From Ruminococcus flavefaciens (GTDB taxonomy: Bacteria > Bacillota > Clostridia > Oscillospirales > Ruminococcaceae): a stretch of DNA of 32,188 nucleotides. Location: contig JAMPGO010000013.1 of the NCBI GenBank assembly GCA_023663905.1, forward strand, positions 1-32,188, given 5' to 3'. Within the stretch, counting starts at the first letter, position 1, and every line of letters begins with the position of its first letter. The notes under the pieces are model-generated. The model made no database searches, was not told the DNA's origin, and saw only the letters and a list, made by a program, of their open reading frames with translations. Below, piece after piece: positions 30,319-32,188 of this stretch. The position numbers were made by a program, and so were the translations under genes.

Positions 30319-30347
30319 ATTATATCAGATAAAACAGCATTTGTCAA
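30319..30347 (-). promoter_or_regulatory. Consensus promoter of tRNA-Trp
   Basis: Minus strand: TTGACA (30342-30347), 17-nt spacer, TATAAT (30319-30324), with a TG one base before the -10 box. It ends 24 nt before the tRNA. Confidence 0.9.
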
Positions 30348-30386
30348 TAGGAAAAAAATATTTTTTTATTTTAACTAAAATCTCAT

Positions 30387-30417
30387 CTTACCGCAAATCA
30401 TAAAAATCTGCGGTAAG
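30387..30417 (-). terminator. Hairpin after the Spo0A-like gene, probable weak terminator
   Basis: CTTACCGCA (30387-30395) and TGCGGTAAG (30409-30417) form a perfect 9-bp stem with a 13-nt loop. The minus strand then reads ATGAGATTTTAG, so the U tract is delayed and weak. Confidence 0.55.
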
Positions 30418-30435
30418 CCTTAAAATTCCGCCGTT

Positions 30436-31152
30436 TCAGTCAATTTTTCTTCTCTTTATCTTGTTAGCCTTGCAGTACAAATCTGCCAGAAGCTTGACGA
30501 GGGTTTTGTTGGAAAGATTCTTTTCATCGGGATAGTTGTCAAAAGTGATGCCCTTTTTGAATATAATCTTGCTGAGATTTCTTATGGAACGCTCAATCCA
30601 CGCCTCCGAGCTGTTCGTTTTCTCTCTTATGAAGGGATAGAGCAGTTTAGAAAAATTATTGAACATTTCCGGCTCATCAATAATTTTTTCAATGCACAGG
30701 CAGAGGAAATAAAATCCCTTTGTGTGATTCGGAAATCCGAGGTCGATAAGAAATTTCGCAATCTCAATTGAAACAATAATTTCGTCAGCCTCAAAAAAGT
30801 CGTAAATAACCTCAAAACAAAGGCTCGACGACATTTCCGGAAGCAAAAAGCTGTCCGTAGCTCCGTCCTTGATGAGTTCAGCCCTCATAACGTCGGAATT
30901 TAACGCAATCAGCGGATAAATTTTCAAATCCGGAAAACTTTTTCTTACGTGCCTGACGAACGAGTGAAGCTTTGCACTGTTCTTGTTGACAAAAAAGAAA
31001 AGTCCGTCATAAGCCGTATTTTCGAGGTTTTTCAAAATGTTTTCGTGAGTATTTCCGCAATAAGAAACATTAAAGTTGTAATAAGCGAAATCTTTAGAAA
31101 GAACTTTGCCGACATTGGAAATATTATTTCCAAAAAGTATCCGTTTTTCCAT
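30436..31152 (-). CDS. Spo0A-like regulator with degenerate receiver domain
   Basis: 238 residues. The C-terminal part (~126-225) matches the Spo0A DNA-binding domain: FLIDLGFPNHTKGFYFLCLC aligns with the Spo0A helix region (GVPAHIKGYLYLREAI), and LLYPFIREKTNSSEAWIERS with its LYPxIAxKFNTTxxRVERAI signature. The N-terminal ~110 residues have receiver-like spacing (GATD, LLP) but lack key residues: Gly-Asn-Asn (8-10) stands where the acidic pair should be, no Asp ends the third strand (FFFVN), and the KPF Lys is replaced by Leu. It is therefore probably not regulated by phosphorylation. The ATG at 31152 is preferred because GGAG lies 7 nt before it; another ATG at 31158 is only 1 nt from that site. 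No sporulation genes are adjacent. Confidence 0.82.
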   Translation of the reverse strand: MEKRILFGNNISNVGKVLSKDFAYYNFNVSYCGNTHENILKNLENTAYDGLFFFVNKNSAKLHSFVRHVRKSFPDLKIYPLIALNSDVMRAELIKDGATDSFLLPEMSSSLCFEVIYDFFEADEIIVSIEIAKFLIDLGFPNHTKGFYFLCLCIEKIIDEPEMFNNFSKLLYPFIREKTNSSEAWIERSIRNLSKIIFKKGITFDNYPDEKNLSNKTLVKLLADLYCKANKIKRRKID

Positions 31153-31200
31153 TTCCATTCTCCATTTCTGTTATTTTTTTATTGGTTTCCCAACATTTAT

Positions 31201-31229
31201 ATTATAATATATTTTATTAAGAATGTCAA
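31201..31229 (-). promoter_or_regulatory. Consensus promoter of the Spo0A-like gene
   Basis: Minus strand: TTGACA (31224-31229), 17-nt spacer, TATAAT (31201-31206). A perfect match, 48 nt upstream of the start. Confidence 0.88.
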
Positions 31230-31270
31230 CAAAAATCGTATCCGAAGTGTCGAAAATGAAAAACGGCAAT

Positions 31271-31300
31271 AAAAAAAGCCTGTTTTAAGCCAAAACAGAC
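31271..31300 (-). terminator. Intrinsic terminator of the ComEA-like gene
   Basis: GCCTGTTTT (31278-31286) and AAAACAGAC (31292-31300) form a 9-bp stem (one G-U) with a 5-nt loop, followed on the minus strand by seven T. It starts 3 nt past the stop. Confidence 0.9.
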
Positions 31301-31302
31301 GT

Positions 31303-32091
31303 TCACACACAAACGTATTCAATTATCTCCCTGACCTGCTCATCCGACAGGCTGTCAACATAAAGAAGCTCGTAAACATTGCTGAATCCATTGATATTAT
31401 TCCGCAGTTCAATAATTTCCAGAGCGATTTCCTCATCAACATACGGCAGAAGCACCAGCAATTCAATGTCCGCCTCATTCAGATTAACAGGCACACAGTC
31501 CTCCAGCGTTAAAAATGCCGTTGTCTCCTCAGCGGTGATTTCCTCAATAACAGGCGGTTCAGGCTCGTCGGGAATACTGATTTCCTCGGGTGGCTGATAA
31601 TACACAGGATTCTCCACGTAAATAAAATCGCAGATTAACTCAAAAGTTTTCTCGCCGATTCCCGAAACGTTAACAATCTCCTCAATATTCAGGAAACCGC
31701 CGTTCTCTTCCCTGTACGCAATAATCTGCCCCGCAAGATACTCGCCGATACCGTTAAGTTGCATAAGTTCTTCGGAATCTGCACTATTGATGTTAATATA
31801 CAAGTCAGCAGGTTTTGTAGATACTTCCGAAATTGTGGTAGTTGTCTTTGCCATTTTTGTGGAATAAGTAGAATTTGTAGTTTTGCTTATACTTTTTGTA
31901 GTTCTTATTTTGCTGATTGCAACAGTAGTCGGTTCGGGCTGTGAAGTCGTAGTTTCGGAAGAATTTTCTATCACAATCGTCTGAATATTGCCGGATGTAG
32001 TGCTGATTTCCCTCCACATAACAGCTCCTGCTAAAAGTGCCAGTGAAGATATGAAAAGCACAGCATTTTTATTAATTGAAATAACTATCAC
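31303..32091 (-). CDS. Exported ComEA-like protein with two helix-hairpin-helix regions
   Basis: About 260 residues. N-terminal membrane segment (~8-25), a Thr/Ser-rich stalk (~40-92), then a ComEA-type helix-hairpin-helix unit: ININSADSEELMQLNGIGEY and FLNIEEIVNVSGIGEKTFE. A Pro/Glu linker leads to a second, degenerate copy (VNLNEADIELLVLLPYVDEE and onward) in which the two Gly-Ile-Gly hairpins are lost. The intact unit should bind DNA without sequence specificity outside the membrane, as ComEA does in DNA uptake. No comEC or other competence gene is in the window. The start is unclear: the GTG at 32091 lies inside the AGAGGTGAT ribosome site, whereas an ATT codon at 32082 is 8 nt past GAGG and may be the true start. 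Confidence 0.8.
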   Translation of the reverse strand: MIVISINKNAVLFISSLALLAGAVMWREISTTSGNIQTIVIENSSETTTSQPEPTTVAISKIRTTKSISKTTNSTYSTKMAKTTTTISEVSTKPADLYININSADSEELMQLNGIGEYLAGQIIAYREENGGFLNIEEIVNVSGIGEKTFELICDFIYVENPVYYQPPEEISIPDEPEPPVIEEITAEETTAFLTLEDCVPVNLNEADIELLVLLPYVDEEIALEIIELRNNINGFSNVYELLYVDSLSDEQVREIIEYVCV

Positions 32092-32106
32092 CTCTGTTTT
32101 AATAAA

Positions 32107-32131
32107 TAAAAAAGTCCCAAAAGAATGGGAC
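32107..32131 (-). terminator. Terminator of the right-edge tRNA
   Basis: GTCCCA (32114-32119) and TGGGAC (32126-32131) form a 6-bp stem with a 6-nt loop, followed on the minus strand by TTTTTTATTTATT. It lies only 15 nt upstream of the ComEA-like frame, leaving little room for a separate promoter. Confidence 0.78.
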
Positions 32132-32136
32132 AGGAG

Positions 32137-32188
32137 TGGGCCATCAGGGGCTCGAACCCCGGACCGTCCGGTTATGAGCCGGATGCTC
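32137..32188 (-). tRNA. tRNA with CAT anticodon (elongator Met or Ile2), partial
   Basis: The 3' 52 nt are present. Anticodon stem TCCGG/CCGGA with loop CTCATAA gives anticodon CAT; the T arm has GGGGTTCGAGCCCC; the 3' acceptor strand is ATGGCCC with discriminator A and no encoded CCA. The anticodon stem lacks the three G-C pairs of an initiator. The 5' third lies beyond the window, so Met versus lysidine-modified Ile cannot be settled. Confidence 0.88.

Noticed and set aside
32137-32188. Right-edge tRNA considered as initiator tRNA-fMet
   Set aside because: The anticodon stem is TCCGG/CCGGA, without the three consecutive G-C pairs next to the loop that mark initiators.

Overview
The window looks like chromosome from a gut or rumen Ruminococcus-type anaerobe (Bacillota, Oscillospiraceae). 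Evidence read directly: two dockerin-bearing secreted proteins, one a GH9 cellulase, which implies a cellulosome; Ser/Thr-rich linkers on many exported proteins; sortase-built pili with LPxTG signals; AGGAGG-type ribosome sites; many near-perfect TTGACA-17-TATAAT promoters; a PPi-type phosphofructokinase; and a Spo0A-like regulator. The species assignment is inference. Almost every gene is on the minus strand; only the family-10-like glycosidase at 8595-9740 is on plus.

Layout. 1-4400: lipoprotein of unknown function, AraC regulator, and a CBM-GH9-dockerin cellulase with a dyad in its leader. 4500-6420: PPi-type phosphofructokinase followed by a PAP2 phosphatase (operon). 6430-8460: a transpeptidase-only, lipid-anchored penicillin-binding protein followed by a small DUF4274-like protein. 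8540-10400: plus-strand GHL10/DUF187 lipoprotein, converging on a pair of mutually similar small membrane proteins whose promoter carries two 12-bp operator-like repeats 21 bp apart.

10396-12450 is the most interesting locus. A secreted dockerin protein with five copies of a V-Y-[GS]-[PA]-P motif spread along Thr-rich spacers lies 11 nt upstream of a radical SAM/SPASM enzyme. The arrangement suggests a peptide-modifying enzyme acting on a multi-site, cellulosome-attached substrate. 12477-17900 is a uvrB - NADAR glycosidase - uvrA operon, in which an ADP-ribose-type hydrolase sits inside the nucleotide excision repair operon. 17900-19020: galE.

19022-24370 is a response regulator, histidine kinase, ABC ATPase and large FtsX-type permease, like a Bce/Vex peptide-sensing or efflux module, with a candidate regulator-binding repeat ahead of the ABC genes. 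24376-30050 is a pilus operon transcribed from one consensus promoter: coiled-coil protein, signal peptidase I, major pilin (LPSTG), class C sortase, Cna-B accessory pilin (LPQTG) and a second sortase, closed by a strong terminator. 30177-32188 holds tRNA-Trp, a Spo0A-like regulator with a degenerate receiver, a ComEA-like double helix-hairpin-helix exported protein, and part of a CAT-anticodon tRNA. No CRISPR array, insertion sequence, phage gene or rRNA was seen.
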